Source: Reinekea sp. G2M2-21
GTDB taxonomy: Bacteria; Pseudomonadota; Gammaproteobacteria; Pseudomonadales; Natronospirillaceae
Length of the DNA stretch: 64,000 nt
Reading direction: 5' to 3'
Assembly: GCF_015687175.1 (NCBI RefSeq)
Contig: NZ_JADPQG010000002.1
Coordinates: 62,001 to 126,000, forward strand
Shown here: positions 18,848 through 27,803 of the stretch, piece after piece
Position numbering within the stretch: position 1 is the first letter of the stretch
Layout: every line of letters starts with the position of its first letter
Program-made: the position numbers and the translations under genes
The notes under the pieces: generated by a model
Database searches by the model: none
What the model was told of the DNA's origin: nothing
What the model saw: only the letters and a program-made list of their open reading frames with translations

Positions 18848-20086
18848 TTATCGCTTCGGCAACCACAGCTGAAGCCAAACTGCCGACAGCAACATGGCAA
18901 GCCCGACAAACAAAAACGGCAGCATCATGTTTTGTGTCCACTGAGCCAACAGCCCCATCAACAATGCCCCCACCGCGTAGCCGGAATCCCGCCAGAAACG
19001 ATAGATTCCGATTAATGATGCTCGGTAGGAGACCGGTGCAACATCACCGACGGCGGCGCCCAGATTGGGGTACACCATGGCCATGCCGATGCCGATAACC
19101 GCCGCTTCAACGCTCCATAACCACACCGAGTGACTGAACGGAATGGCGAGTACACCCAGCCCGCAGATCGACATGCCCCAGAACAGCAAACCCTTTCGCC
19201 CCCAGGTGTCAGACAAAGGACCGGTAACCAGTTGCAACGCTCCCCACGTCACCCCATAGATGGCAATGACCGAGCCCGCTTGCACCAAGCTCATGCCTTG
19301 CTGAAGAAAAAATACCGGTAAAAAAATCCACACCAGTGCGTCGGTGAATTTTTCCACTAACCCCGCCTGGTTCAGGGCGATCAAAGGTTTGTTGCGCAAG
19401 CTGGCGAAGGCAAATAACTGCATGAGGGTTTGAGGCTCAGCGCTGGCTTCTTCCACGTTAGCCTGTGAGTGATGCAAGGCTGCCCAGGGTAAGGTTTCAA
19501 CAACGGTAAACAGCGCCAGCAGTAAGCCCAAGCCAATAACCACTGCGCTGAACACCGCCAACCCCAAACGCGCTCCCAGGGCATCAACCACAACCGCCGT
19601 GACCACACCGGCCAGGGCCACCGCCGCGTACCCGGAAAACTCATTCAAGCCATTGATCAGACCTTTCTGATTGCTTTGCGCAAGATCCAGCTTGCTGTTT
19701 AACGCCATCGACCAACTCAAGCCCTGGTTTAAGCCGAGCAACACGGTGGCCGCGATAATCCAGTTCCAGCTTGGTGCCCACCACAGTAGAAACGGAATTG
19801 GTAGGGCCACCAGCCAACCGGCTACTAACACAGTTTTGCGACCGAATCGCTCGCTCCATTGACCGGCAAACAGGTTCATCACGGCTTTCACCGCGCCAAA
19901 GACAACCACAAAGGAGGTCAGCAGAAAAAACGACTGCGCAGCCAAGCCAAAATCGGATTCCGCCAATGCCGGGATGACTACTCGGGTCATGCCGATCGTC
20001 AGGCCCACGAGAAAAATCTGAATCAGCTGCAACCCGATTTGCACCCGGTTTGGCCGAATGCCCAATTGGCGTATGGTGGTGTGCAT
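18848..20086 (-). CDS. Major facilitator superfamily transporter
   Basis: The 412-residue protein has about twelve hydrophobic segments and the MFS loop signature between helices 2 and 3 (AGQWSERFGRKTVLVAGW), with a related copy in the second half (GPLSDTWGRKGLLFWG). It is probably a proton-coupled exporter, but the substrate cannot be read from sequence. It is divergent from the ArsR-rhodanese gene and shares the palindromic site at 20183-20210, so it may export the compound sensed by that regulator. Confidence 0.87.
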   Translation of the reverse strand: MHTTIRQLGIRPNRVQIGLQLIQIFLVGLTIGMTRVVIPALAESDFGLAAQSFFLLTSFVVVFGAVKAVMNLFAGQWSERFGRKTVLVAGWLVALPIPFLLWWAPSWNWIIAATVLLGLNQGLSWSMALNSKLDLAQSNQKGLINGLNEFSGYAAVALAGVVTAVVVDALGARLGLAVFSAVVIGLGLLLALFTVVETLPWAALHHSQANVEEASAEPQTLMQLFAFASLRNKPLIALNQAGLVEKFTDALVWIFLPVFFLQQGMSLVQAGSVIAIYGVTWGALQLVTGPLSDTWGRKGLLFWGMSICGLGVLAIPFSHSVWLWSVEAAVIGIGMAMVYPNLGAAVGDVAPVSYRASLIGIYRFWRDSGYAVGALLMGLLAQWTQNMMLPFLFVGLAMLLSAVWLQLWLPKR

Positions 20087-20182
20087 TGGTTATCCTCAGC
20101 TGGAAAGCATCAACCCTGTGTCGGAAACGCGGCGCCAAACACAAAACCGTGTACCCATACATAGCCCGATTGATCAATAATT

Positions 20183-20210
20183 AAACATTCAATATAATTA
20201 TTGAATGTTT
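20183..20210. promoter_or_regulatory. Palindromic operator between MFS and ArsR-rhodanese genes
   Basis: AAACATTCAAT and ATTGAATGTTT form an 11-base perfect inverted repeat with a six-base AT spacer. It lies in the divergent promoter region, 52 bases before the ArsR-type start. ArsR-family dimers bind such AT-rich inverted repeats, so this is the likely operator for both genes. Confidence 0.75.
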
Positions 20211-20262
20211 GCAGTAACGCTGTCAAGCTAAGGCTAAAATCAACACCACTCAGGAGGCACCC

Positions 20263-20919
20263 GTGGGGTCACAACAAGCTGTTTGGGACGCGCTGGCACA
20301 AGTCGGCAAAGCGTTGGGCAACGGACATCGCCTGGTCATTCTCGACCGGCTAGCACAAAGCGATTTGTCCGTCGATGCTATCGCTCAGTCGGTCAATTTG
20401 CCGGTCGCTAACGTTTCACAGCATCTCCAATTGCTGCGTCGGGCAGGCTTGGTGAACGCATCGCGCCACGGCAAACAGGTCGTTTACCGGTTAACCGATA
20501 ACCGAACCGTCAGCGTTATTGAATTACTGCGCCAGGTCGCCGAAACGCATGTTGCAGACGTCGCAAAACTCGCCTCGGGTCTGTTTACGGACGAACACGC
20601 CAAAACCGATTTTGATGTGGTCAGCCGTGCAGAATTACTGGCCGGGCTACAACAGCAAAGCATTCTGCTGCTCGATGTACGCCCTGCGCACGAGTTCGAC
20701 CATGGCCACCTTCCCAATGCCGTGAATGCGCCTATGGCGTCCTTAGCGACCATGCTCGACCAGTTGCCGACCGACATCGACATTGTCGCTTACTGTCGTG
20801 GCCCCTATTGTGTTTTTTCTCATCAGGCCGTGCTCTTGCTGACCGAGAAAGGCTTTCGTGTGCGTCGCTATGAGGAAGGGTTTCCGCAATGGAAAGCCGC
20901 TGGTTTACCCATCGAATAA
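20263..20919 (+). CDS. ArsR-family regulator fused to a rhodanese domain
   Basis: The 218-residue product starts at GTG 20263 after a GGAGG site. Residues about 5-95 form an ArsR winged helix with the recognition region LPVANVSQHLQLLRRAGLV. Residues about 120-217 form a rhodanese domain with LLLDVRPAHEFDHGHLPNA and the active-site loop YCRGPYC. The cysteine would accept sulfane sulfur. Such fusions are often linked to reactive sulfur or thiol metabolism. The neighbouring MFS gene and palindromic operator suggest autoregulated control of an exporter; this link is inferred. Confidence 0.87.
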   Translation: MGSQQAVWDALAQVGKALGNGHRLVILDRLAQSDLSVDAIAQSVNLPVANVSQHLQLLRRAGLVNASRHGKQVVYRLTDNRTVSVIELLRQVAETHVADVAKLASGLFTDEHAKTDFDVVSRAELLAGLQQQSILLLDVRPAHEFDHGHLPNAVNAPMASLATMLDQLPTDIDIVAYCRGPYCVFSHQAVLLLTEKGFRVRRYEEGFPQWKAAGLPIE

Positions 20920-21332
20920 CGTACTGATCCATGTTGCGATCCGATATCGAGATTGCGAAAGTCTGGTTCCGTCGACCTGATCTAAAAACTCAACAATCAG
21001 TGCTCGTTTCACTGGATTAACCCACTCTGGTAAGGCAGAGTAGCGAAGACTTGCCTGATTTGGTCACGCCATATTCAGCCCGAGTTTCGCGACCCGCCGT
21101 ACCTGTACCCGCCCTCAGGTGTTCGCCCTCACGCTTTAAGACCCGCCACCAAGTCGCCTTAAGTAGTCTGCAGATACGTTGAATATCCTTTTCATCGGCG
21201 TTCCTTAAGTCATGGAACGGTACCCACCGCAAACGGAACCACGGAAACGACCAAGGTAACCGCACCGCGACGAAAATGAACTCTCAACGATCCGTCAGAT
21301 ATACGCACACAATTAAAATGATGGAGAGAGAC
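20920..21332. other. Intergenic stretch with a possible degraded minus-strand reading frame
   Basis: No intact gene is seen. On the minus strand, two frames with protein-like composition abut (one around 21017-21265, another reading PEWVNPVKRALIVEFLDQ near 20970-21050). This suggests a frameshifted remnant of a gene or transposon, but I cannot name the family. The region also carries the promoter of the diheme cytochrome gene. Confidence 0.3.
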
Positions 21333-23435
21333 ATGTCGCGCAAAAAAATAATCAAGCGATGGAGTAAGCGCCTGGCACTGGTATTGATCGGTGTGATCGG
21401 CGTCATGGCAATCAGCCTGGCCATCGGCAAAGCCTATCAGCGTTGGGATGATGACCCGGATCGCGGTGGCATGGCGATATCGGATGGTCAGTTTGGGGAA
21501 GATTACAGCGTTCCCGTGTACCTGGACCAAGGTTGGGATGAGGCTGACTCACTGTGGTTTTACAACATCACACAGGGGTCTGCCTTGTTGCCGTACGATT
21601 TCTACCTCAGCCTGGAAATGGAAAATTCCGAACAGCTGATCCGGTCACCGGACGTGATCGACGCCTTCCGCTACCTACCGCAAAAACCCACCTTCTTTAA
21701 CCCAGACGGGTTAGCCGTTGGCTTTGTCAAAGACAACTACAAAAACAAAGACTATATGGGTTTTACCTGTGCCGCTTGCCACACCGGTCAGGTCAATTAT
21801 CAGGGCACAGCGATCCGGGTAGATGGGGCACCGGCGATGGCCGACATGGTGGGTTATCTGACGGCCATGGAAAAAGCCATGAAACAAACCTTGCAAGAGA
21901 CCAACAAACAAAAACGCTTTGTTGATCGAGTCATCGCACAGAAAAACGATTATAAGAAGGAGGCCGATGTTCTGGCCGATTTAAGAACCTGGACCAACAC
22001 GCTCGAACTGTATAACACGGTCAATCACAGTCATATCGAATATGGTTATGCGCGACTGGATGCATTTGGGCGGATCTACAACCGGGTACTGCAGTACATT
22101 CCTAACCGAGATAACGTGTTTGACACCCTAACCTCGGTGCTGGGTGCGGATGGCAATTACCTGCTCACCGTTGACCAGGCCCATAAAGTGCTGGAAGGCA
22201 TCAACGAAACCATTATCGGTAATGACCAGTTTGTGTTGATCATCCAACGGCTGCAATCGTCCGAAGCGGGATACCCCGCGCTCAATCAACGCAACATGTT
22301 GCGAGTGCGTAACGCGCTTTTCAATGAACCGAATGCGCCGGTCAGTTATCCCTTTTTGTGGGATATCGCGCAATCCGATTACGTGCAATGGAATGGCATC
22401 GCAGGCAACGCAGGGATTGGTCCGATAGGACGTAACACCGGTGAAGTAATTGGTGTGTTTGGCATACTCGATTGGCAAGCCAAAGATCCAGGATTCAGCA
22501 TTTCCGCGTATCTGACCAAACAGGAAAAGAAGCGTAAGCGGGTCGACTTCGAATCGTCGGTTGACCTGGTGAACCTGAAACGAATCGAAAACCATTTACG
22601 TTCGTTAAAATCACCCCAGTGGCCAGAAGCCATTCTTGGCAACATCGACAAAGATCGCGCCGCGAAAGGGAAACTGTTGTACTCCGAATATTGCCAGGGC
22701 TGCCACGAAATTGTCGACCGCAATAACGCCGACCGTATCATCATCGGAAAATTTTCGGCCATTGAAAAAGTAGGCACTGACCCGGCCATGGCTACCAACA
22801 GCGTGAGCTACACCGGGTGGTCCGGAAACCTGAAGCACACCTACCAAAGCACCGATGTCGGCGATATCGTGATTGCCGAGCGCGCGCCGGTGGCACAGTT
22901 GCTGACGTCCGTCACAAAGGGCGTGGTTGGCACCCCCGATCCAGATAAAAATTTCATCCGCCGTTGGTTGGACTGGTTGTACAACCTGGTTTCGTCATTC
23001 TTCGATAACCCGATTAAGTCGAGCATTAAAGCCGGAAACTACAACCCCGATACCACGGCTGATCCCTACGCTTCGCTGAAGTCCTATAAAGCCCGCTCGT
23101 TAAACGGCATCTGGGCGACCGCGCCTTACCTGCATAATGGATCGGTGCCTACGCTCTATGATTTACTGCTTCCGGTAAAGCGTGACGGTGACCCTGACGA
23201 CGGCGAATATCGGCCTGACACATTCTCGGTTGGCAGTCGTGAGTTCGACCCTGTCAAAGTTGGCTTCCGGACTGAAGGCTATGATGGTTTCGAATTTAAA
23301 GCGCTTCGCACCGGTGATTTAAACAGCGGCCATGAATACGCAGCCGGGAAAACAGAACAGCTCAATGGTGAAATTCTGCCCGCACTGACCAAAGAAGAAC
23401 GCTTGGATTTACTGGAATTTCTAAAAACGTTGTAA
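21333..23435 (+). CDS. Diheme c-type cytochrome, RoxA/cytochrome c peroxidase-like
   Basis: The 700-residue protein has an N-terminal membrane anchor or signal (LALVLIGVIGVMAISLAIG) and two c-type heme sites, CAACH (about residue 147) and CQGCH (about residue 455). Near the C-terminus it has a MauG/peroxidase-type motif, NGIWATAPYLHNGSVPTL. Large diheme proteins of this layout include rubber oxygenases RoxA and RoxB and uncharacterised peroxidase-like proteins. The size, heme spacing and WATAPYLHNGSVPTL motif favour that group over short CcpA peroxidases. It should act in the periplasm. The ATG at 21333 has GGAGAG upstream and starts a typical basic signal region. Confidence 0.82.
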   Translation: MSRKKIIKRWSKRLALVLIGVIGVMAISLAIGKAYQRWDDDPDRGGMAISDGQFGEDYSVPVYLDQGWDEADSLWFYNITQGSALLPYDFYLSLEMENSEQLIRSPDVIDAFRYLPQKPTFFNPDGLAVGFVKDNYKNKDYMGFTCAACHTGQVNYQGTAIRVDGAPAMADMVGYLTAMEKAMKQTLQETNKQKRFVDRVIAQKNDYKKEADVLADLRTWTNTLELYNTVNHSHIEYGYARLDAFGRIYNRVLQYIPNRDNVFDTLTSVLGADGNYLLTVDQAHKVLEGINETIIGNDQFVLIIQRLQSSEAGYPALNQRNMLRVRNALFNEPNAPVSYPFLWDIAQSDYVQWNGIAGNAGIGPIGRNTGEVIGVFGILDWQAKDPGFSISAYLTKQEKKRKRVDFESSVDLVNLKRIENHLRSLKSPQWPEAILGNIDKDRAAKGKLLYSEYCQGCHEIVDRNNADRIIIGKFSAIEKVGTDPAMATNSVSYTGWSGNLKHTYQSTDVGDIVIAERAPVAQLLTSVTKGVVGTPDPDKNFIRRWLDWLYNLVSSFFDNPIKSSIKAGNYNPDTTADPYASLKSYKARSLNGIWATAPYLHNGSVPTLYDLLLPVKRDGDPDDGEYRPDTFSVGSREFDPVKVGFRTEGYDGFEFKALRTGDLNSGHEYAAGKTEQLNGEILPALTKEERLDLLEFLKTL

Positions 23436-23460
23436 GTTAAACCGTACCGCACGCGGGCAC

Positions 23461-23490
23461 AAAAAAGCCGTGAATATTCACGGCTTTTTT
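23461..23490. terminator. Bidirectional intrinsic terminator
   Basis: A6 GCCGTGAA and TTCACGGC T6 form a perfect palindrome between the convergent diheme cytochrome and lipoprotein genes. It has a T tract on either strand and should end both transcripts. Confidence 0.93.
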
Positions 23491-23522
23491 ATGAGGCTTT
23501 AGGCAATTCTCAACACGGTCGG

Positions 23523-24275
23523 TTAGCGCTTTGGCCCACTCATCACCAACAGCTGTTTGTTGTTTTTTAACACATAGTACTTACTGCCATTCGCCAGACG
23601 TAACACACCTAATATCAAATAAGTGTCTTTGTTGCTGTCGACCTGAATCGCCATGTTCGCAAACGGTGTATCCGTTTGGATTAAGCGAGCGGACTCACCA
23701 TTGACAACGAAGCGATCACCGTCGGCTTCAATGAGCAGATCATTCACAGCATCCTTATTTTTCAGCGCCAATTTACCATCGTTCGCAATTCTTTGCGGAT
23801 AGTAATAATCGAAATAATCGACTTTCCAGCTCGCTTCATTTTCATCTTTCATGGCAAAAGGATAGGCAGACGATGTCGCTAAAAACCCTTTGCTCTGGCT
23901 GCCATCGGCCAGCAGTGAATAACACTTCGGATGGGTTTGACTGATCGACCACTGGCCTTTGTTAAACGACGATTCGGTCACCGTTAGCTCACTATCGGTC
24001 AGGAAGTTCCCGGTCCCCATAATGAATTCACCTTCTCCTTCGACGGCCGACATATCGCGGTTTGTCTTGTCGGCAAACATCACCCATTCATCGGCGCTGT
24101 AATACACACGCTCGGTGTACACATAGTTTTCGCGGATTGTCTTGGTTGCCGCATTAATTTGCATGGCGGATGGAGTTTTTTCCACTGGAGCCGCACAACG
24201 GGCTTCGTAGGTTAAGCTGGCACAGCCTGAGGTAACGACGGCTACAAGGCCAAGGGATACGAATGTCTTATTCAT
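23523..24275 (-). CDS. Predicted lipoprotein of unknown function
   Basis: The 250-residue product has a lipoprotein signal with the lipobox VTSGCA, so mature Cys would be near residue 18. The rest is rich in Tyr, Ser and Asn with beta-strand character and no motif I recognise. Segments such as WVMFADKTNRDMSAVEGEG and YLILGVLRLANGSKYYVL look like beta-sandwich or barrel strands. It stands alone, convergent with the diheme cytochrome gene. Confidence 0.7.
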   Translation of the reverse strand: MNKTFVSLGLVAVVTSGCASLTYEARCAAPVEKTPSAMQINAATKTIRENYVYTERVYYSADEWVMFADKTNRDMSAVEGEGEFIMGTGNFLTDSELTVTESSFNKGQWSISQTHPKCYSLLADGSQSKGFLATSSAYPFAMKDENEASWKVDYFDYYYPQRIANDGKLALKNKDAVNDLLIEADGDRFVVNGESARLIQTDTPFANMAIQVDSNKDTYLILGVLRLANGSKYYVLKNNKQLLVMSGPKR

Positions 24276-24608
24276 TTTACTTTCCTTAATAAATGCGCGA
24301 GTAACGTAAGGTCCTTTTTCCTAAAAAACAAGCACTTAGTCACCAAAGGATGACTTACAACATGACTGTCAGCACTCATACAATAGGTCCGAACTGCGTC
24401 AGAATGTCACTGTCATTGAAAATGATGGTAGGGGGTGCGATGTGAGATGGTGGTCACACTCGCGTCGATGTAAATAACCTGCCGCACTGCGTTGGCTGAC
24501 AAGTACTGCGAGAGGTAAGGGGATCTCCCCTTGGAAAGTAAAAACATCTGAGAATATCTTTCGTTGAAGACCTAGCCACTATCGCCGAACTATTGCAGGT
24601 CCATAACG
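24276..24608. other. Intergenic stretch without a gene
   Basis: No gene is supported. A perfect short palindrome, AAGGGGA-TC-TCCCCTT, lies at 24517-24532. The sequence next to the lipoprotein start should hold its promoter, but no clear -10/-35 pair stands out. Confidence 0.5.
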
Positions 24609-24640
24609 AAAAAACACCACCGGAGCCTCACAAATGAGGC
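24609..24640 (-). terminator. Intrinsic terminator after the aldo-keto reductase pair
   Basis: On the minus strand GCCTCA, loop TTTG, TGAGGC is followed shortly by a T6 tract. It lies about 17 bases past the stop of the 24657 gene. Confidence 0.75.
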
Positions 24641-24656
24641 CCCAATGGGCAGGCGT

Positions 24657-25646
24657 TTACCAGCGTTGCGGTGCCGCTGGTTTGTTGCCCATGATGTCAT
24701 CGAGTTGCTGCATCACTTCCGGTGTGAGTGCTGCCGCCGATTCGCGTGCTTTCAGGTTGTCTTCCAACTGGCTCATTTTGCTGACACCGAGAATGACGGT
24801 ACTGACATTCGGATTGGCCAGACACCAGTTCAGGGCGAGATGGTGCATGGGTACGTCGATGCGGTTGGCCAGTTCTGCCAGCTGCTGAATTTTATTCAGT
24901 TCGCCCTGGTTGCCCTCACCCATTTTAATGTCTCGCAGCCACGCGTATTCCGGCAAACTTAACCGGCTGCCTTCCGGAATGCCGTTGAGGTATTTGCCGG
25001 TTAACAGTCCGGACGATAGCGGTGACCAGGTCGTCAGGCCTAGCCCCACCAAGTCATACAACGGTGCGTAATCCCCTTCGACCTTGGCACGGTTAATCAG
25101 ATTGTATTCTGGCTGTTCAACCACCGGCGCGACCATGTTTTCGGCTTTGGCAAATGCCCAGGCTTCGGTGATTTGCTGTGCATTCCACTCGCTGGTGCCC
25201 CAATACATCACCTTGCCCTGGCGGACCAGATCGGTCATGGCGGCAACAGTTTCTGAAATGGGGGTGTCGATATCCGGGCGGTGGCAAAAGTACAAATCCA
25301 GGTAGTCGACCCGTAACCGGTTCAACGCGGCGTGGCAAGCATCAAAAACATGTTTGCGCGATAACCCTTTTTGGTTGGGTTTTTCACCGCCCCAAAACAC
25401 TTTCGAGGACACCACAAAGCTGTCCCGTGACCAACCCAGATCGGCCAGCGCTTTGCCCATCAGACGTTCAGATTCGCCAGCCTCATAACCTTCGGCGTTA
25501 TCGAAAAAGTTGATCCCGGCATCGTAGGCGGCGGCCATAAGATTTTTTGCATCGTTCTGATCAACTTGCTTACCGAAGGTGACCCACGAGCCGAAACTGA
25601 ATTCGCTCAACTGCAGGCCGGTTTTTCCCATGCGACGATAATTCAT
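24657..25646 (-). CDS. Aldo/keto reductase, voltage-gated K+ channel beta-subunit-like
   Basis: This 329-residue (alpha/beta)8-barrel oxidoreductase uses NADPH. It shows the AKR signature GINFFDNAEGYEAGESERLMGKAL with catalytic Asp and Tyr, the Lys in VVSSKVFWGG, and the His in YFCHRPD. Features such as YWGTSEWNAQQITEA and PLSSGLLTGKY place it with the KCNAB/YghZ-like subgroup. It is the second gene of a pair with another AKR (20-base gap), under a divergent LysR. Confidence 0.88.
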   Translation of the reverse strand: MNYRRMGKTGLQLSEFSFGSWVTFGKQVDQNDAKNLMAAAYDAGINFFDNAEGYEAGESERLMGKALADLGWSRDSFVVSSKVFWGGEKPNQKGLSRKHVFDACHAALNRLRVDYLDLYFCHRPDIDTPISETVAAMTDLVRQGKVMYWGTSEWNAQQITEAWAFAKAENMVAPVVEQPEYNLINRAKVEGDYAPLYDLVGLGLTTWSPLSSGLLTGKYLNGIPEGSRLSLPEYAWLRDIKMGEGNQGELNKIQQLAELANRIDVPMHHLALNWCLANPNVSTVILGVSKMSQLEDNLKARESAAALTPEVMQQLDDIMGNKPAAPQRW

Positions 25647-25666
25647 AAATATCCCCCGTTATGTTT

Positions 25667-26656
25667 TTAGAGTGTGCCACGAATGTGTTGACGCACGTTC
25701 TGTCGGTAGAACGCACTCAATTCTTCGTGCAACGTTTTACTGAGTGGCGGCAACGCAGATACTTCGGCGTTGCGTTGAATTTGTTCGGCTTTGCTGGCGC
25801 CGGTAATGATAGACGACACCGCCGTGTGGTCCAGCAACCAACGCAGCGACAAATCCGCAAGGCTCATCTGCGTGGCGTATTGCTGCTTCAGTTGATCGGC
25901 GAGGTCAACGCCCAATTCAAACGGCAAACCGGAAAAGGTTTCACCGACATGGAATGCGGCTCCATCTTTGTTGTAATGACGGTGGTCTTGCGCAGTAAAG
26001 GTTTGACCTTTGGTCATTCGACCAGACAACAGACCACTGGCCAGACCCAAACGAACGATAATACCCACCCCTTTCGATTCCGCCGCTGGTAGCACCGCAT
26101 CAGCCATATCTTGTCGCAACACGTTAAAAATAATCTGCAACGACGCGACATGGGTGTGATCCAGGCAGTAGAGCGCTTCTTCAACGGTTTCAACACTGGC
26201 GCCATAATGGGCAATGAGGCCGTCGCTTTTCATCTCTTCAAGCCAGTCAAAGACCTCGCCACGCTTCATTTCTTCAAACGGAATGCAATGCAGTTGCAGC
26301 AGATCAAGCGTGTCAACCTGCAACCGGTCGCGGGACTGTTCGGCGGATGTGCGCAGAGCTTCCCGGCTGTATTGTTCCGGATACAGCTGCGCAGAGCGTC
26401 CGGCCTTGGTGGCGACAACTCGCTGCGGTTGTGGGTGAGCGGTCATGAACTCACCGATGAATGTCTCGCTCTGACCACCGCCATAAACATCGGCGGTGTC
26501 CCAGAAGGTCACCCCAGAACGGTCTGCGGCGTGCAATATGGCGTCCGCCTCGTGTTGCGAAATAGGCCCCCAGTCACCGCCCAGTTGCCAGCAACCCAGA
26601 CCGATTTCAGAAACCTGCAGGCCACTTTGGCCTAATGGACGTTGTTTAACTGTCAT
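25667..26656 (-). CDS. Aldo/keto reductase
   Basis: The 329-residue protein has the AKR active-site region VTFWDTADVYGGGQSETFIG (Asp, Tyr), the Lys in VVATKAG and the His in LQLHCIPFEE. It starts MTVKQRPLGQSGLQVSEIGLG, typical of the family. Substrate is unknown; such pairs often reduce reactive carbonyls. It is transcribed with the next AKR and divergent from the LysR at 26774. Confidence 0.88.
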   Translation of the reverse strand: MTVKQRPLGQSGLQVSEIGLGCWQLGGDWGPISQHEADAILHAADRSGVTFWDTADVYGGGQSETFIGEFMTAHPQPQRVVATKAGRSAQLYPEQYSREALRTSAEQSRDRLQVDTLDLLQLHCIPFEEMKRGEVFDWLEEMKSDGLIAHYGASVETVEEALYCLDHTHVASLQIIFNVLRQDMADAVLPAAESKGVGIIVRLGLASGLLSGRMTKGQTFTAQDHRHYNKDGAAFHVGETFSGLPFELGVDLADQLKQQYATQMSLADLSLRWLLDHTAVSSIITGASKAEQIQRNAEVSALPPLSKTLHEELSAFYRQNVRQHIRGTL

Positions 26657-26722
26657 GGTGCACTCCTTAACACGGATAGATAAAGTCGGAATTTTGAGTG
26701 TGGCTAGTTTAATTGGTCTGCA

Positions 26723-26741
26723 ATAGAAGATAATCTACTAT
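26723..26741. promoter_or_regulatory. Inverted repeat, likely LysR binding site
   Basis: ATAGAAGAT and ATCTACTAT form a nine-base inverted repeat with one mismatch and one central base in the divergent region between the AKR operon and the LysR gene. It fits an AT-rich LTTR box. Confidence 0.5.
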
Positions 26742-26773
26742 TTATTAACACTATTGGTCAGCACAGCTAAACA

Positions 26774-27661
26774 ATGAGCCGATTTACCGAGATGGAAGCT
26801 TTTTTAAGTGTCTGCGAACTCAACAGCTTCACGCTGGCGGCAGAAAAACTCATGCTGTCGCGCAGCCGGGTCAGTCAGTTGGTGGCGGGTCTGGAACAAC
26901 GGGTGGGTGTGCGCTTACTGTTGCGCACCACCCGTTCGCTGAGTCTGACGCCGGAAGGTGAGCAGTTTTTTAATCATTGCCGCGACGGCATGCGGCAATT
27001 GGCCAGCGCCGAGGCTAACCTGAAGCTGATGTCGACCCGCTTAACCGGTCCAGTTCGCATCAACGCGATTGGTGGACTGTTCGGGGAAAAGTATCTTGCC
27101 GAGGCGTTGTGTGACGTGGTGAAAGAACACCCGGAGTTGCAGTTAACTATCGACTACACCAGCACCATGATCGACTTGCAAAAAAGCCCGGTGGATCTGA
27201 TTTTGCGCATCGGCTCGGCGCCGGGCGACGACGTCAATGCGCTCTGTTTAGGCGAAATTGACCACACTCTGTGCGCCAGTCCCGCGTTTCTCAGTCAATA
27301 CCCGTTTCCCGAATCGCCGGATGATCTGGCCGCGCTTCCCTTGGTGTGTGGCACGCCTAAAACCTGGCAACTGGAGCACCGAAAAAGCGGGCAACTGCGC
27401 ACGATTACGCCCAATGCTAACTGGCGTTCGGGCAGCACGGCAGCACAGAGCGTGGCGATTGAACATGGTCTGGGCGTCGGCCGCTTGTTAACTAAATTTG
27501 CCGAACCGGCGCTCACGTCTGGTCGTCTGGTGCCGGTCATGCCTCAGTGGCGCATTGTACCGACCTACCTTTGGTTGATATGGGCAAAGCAGGATGAACT
27601 GCCAGTGCGTATTCAGGTAGTTCGCGACCATATTGCGCATTGGTTTGAAGGCCAGCTTTAA
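26774..27661 (+). CDS. LysR-family transcriptional regulator
   Basis: The 295-residue product begins with the LysR winged helix (MEAFLSVCELNSFTLAAEKLMLSRSRVSQLVAGLE region) and continues with the substrate-binding-like domain (GPVRINAIGGLFGEKYL). It resembles the subgroup used to control quinone or aldehyde reductases, but this is inferred from the divergent AKR pair. The start has no strong ribosome site, but the length matches the family. Confidence 0.88.
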   Translation: MSRFTEMEAFLSVCELNSFTLAAEKLMLSRSRVSQLVAGLEQRVGVRLLLRTTRSLSLTPEGEQFFNHCRDGMRQLASAEANLKLMSTRLTGPVRINAIGGLFGEKYLAEALCDVVKEHPELQLTIDYTSTMIDLQKSPVDLILRIGSAPGDDVNALCLGEIDHTLCASPAFLSQYPFPESPDDLAALPLVCGTPKTWQLEHRKSGQLRTITPNANWRSGSTAAQSVAIEHGLGVGRLLTKFAEPALTSGRLVPVMPQWRIVPTYLWLIWAKQDELPVRIQVVRDHIAHWFEGQL

Positions 27662-27803
27662 ACACTCAGCGTCCACACGCGAAGGACTGCTTTAAAATTT
27701 TAACTATGTTCAAACGATATGGAGCACCGCCAAGGTCGTCTTTTTGGTTTAAACTTTGCAAACCAGTGCGTAATTCAGATCACTCAGGGAACGCTGCTAG
27801 CTC

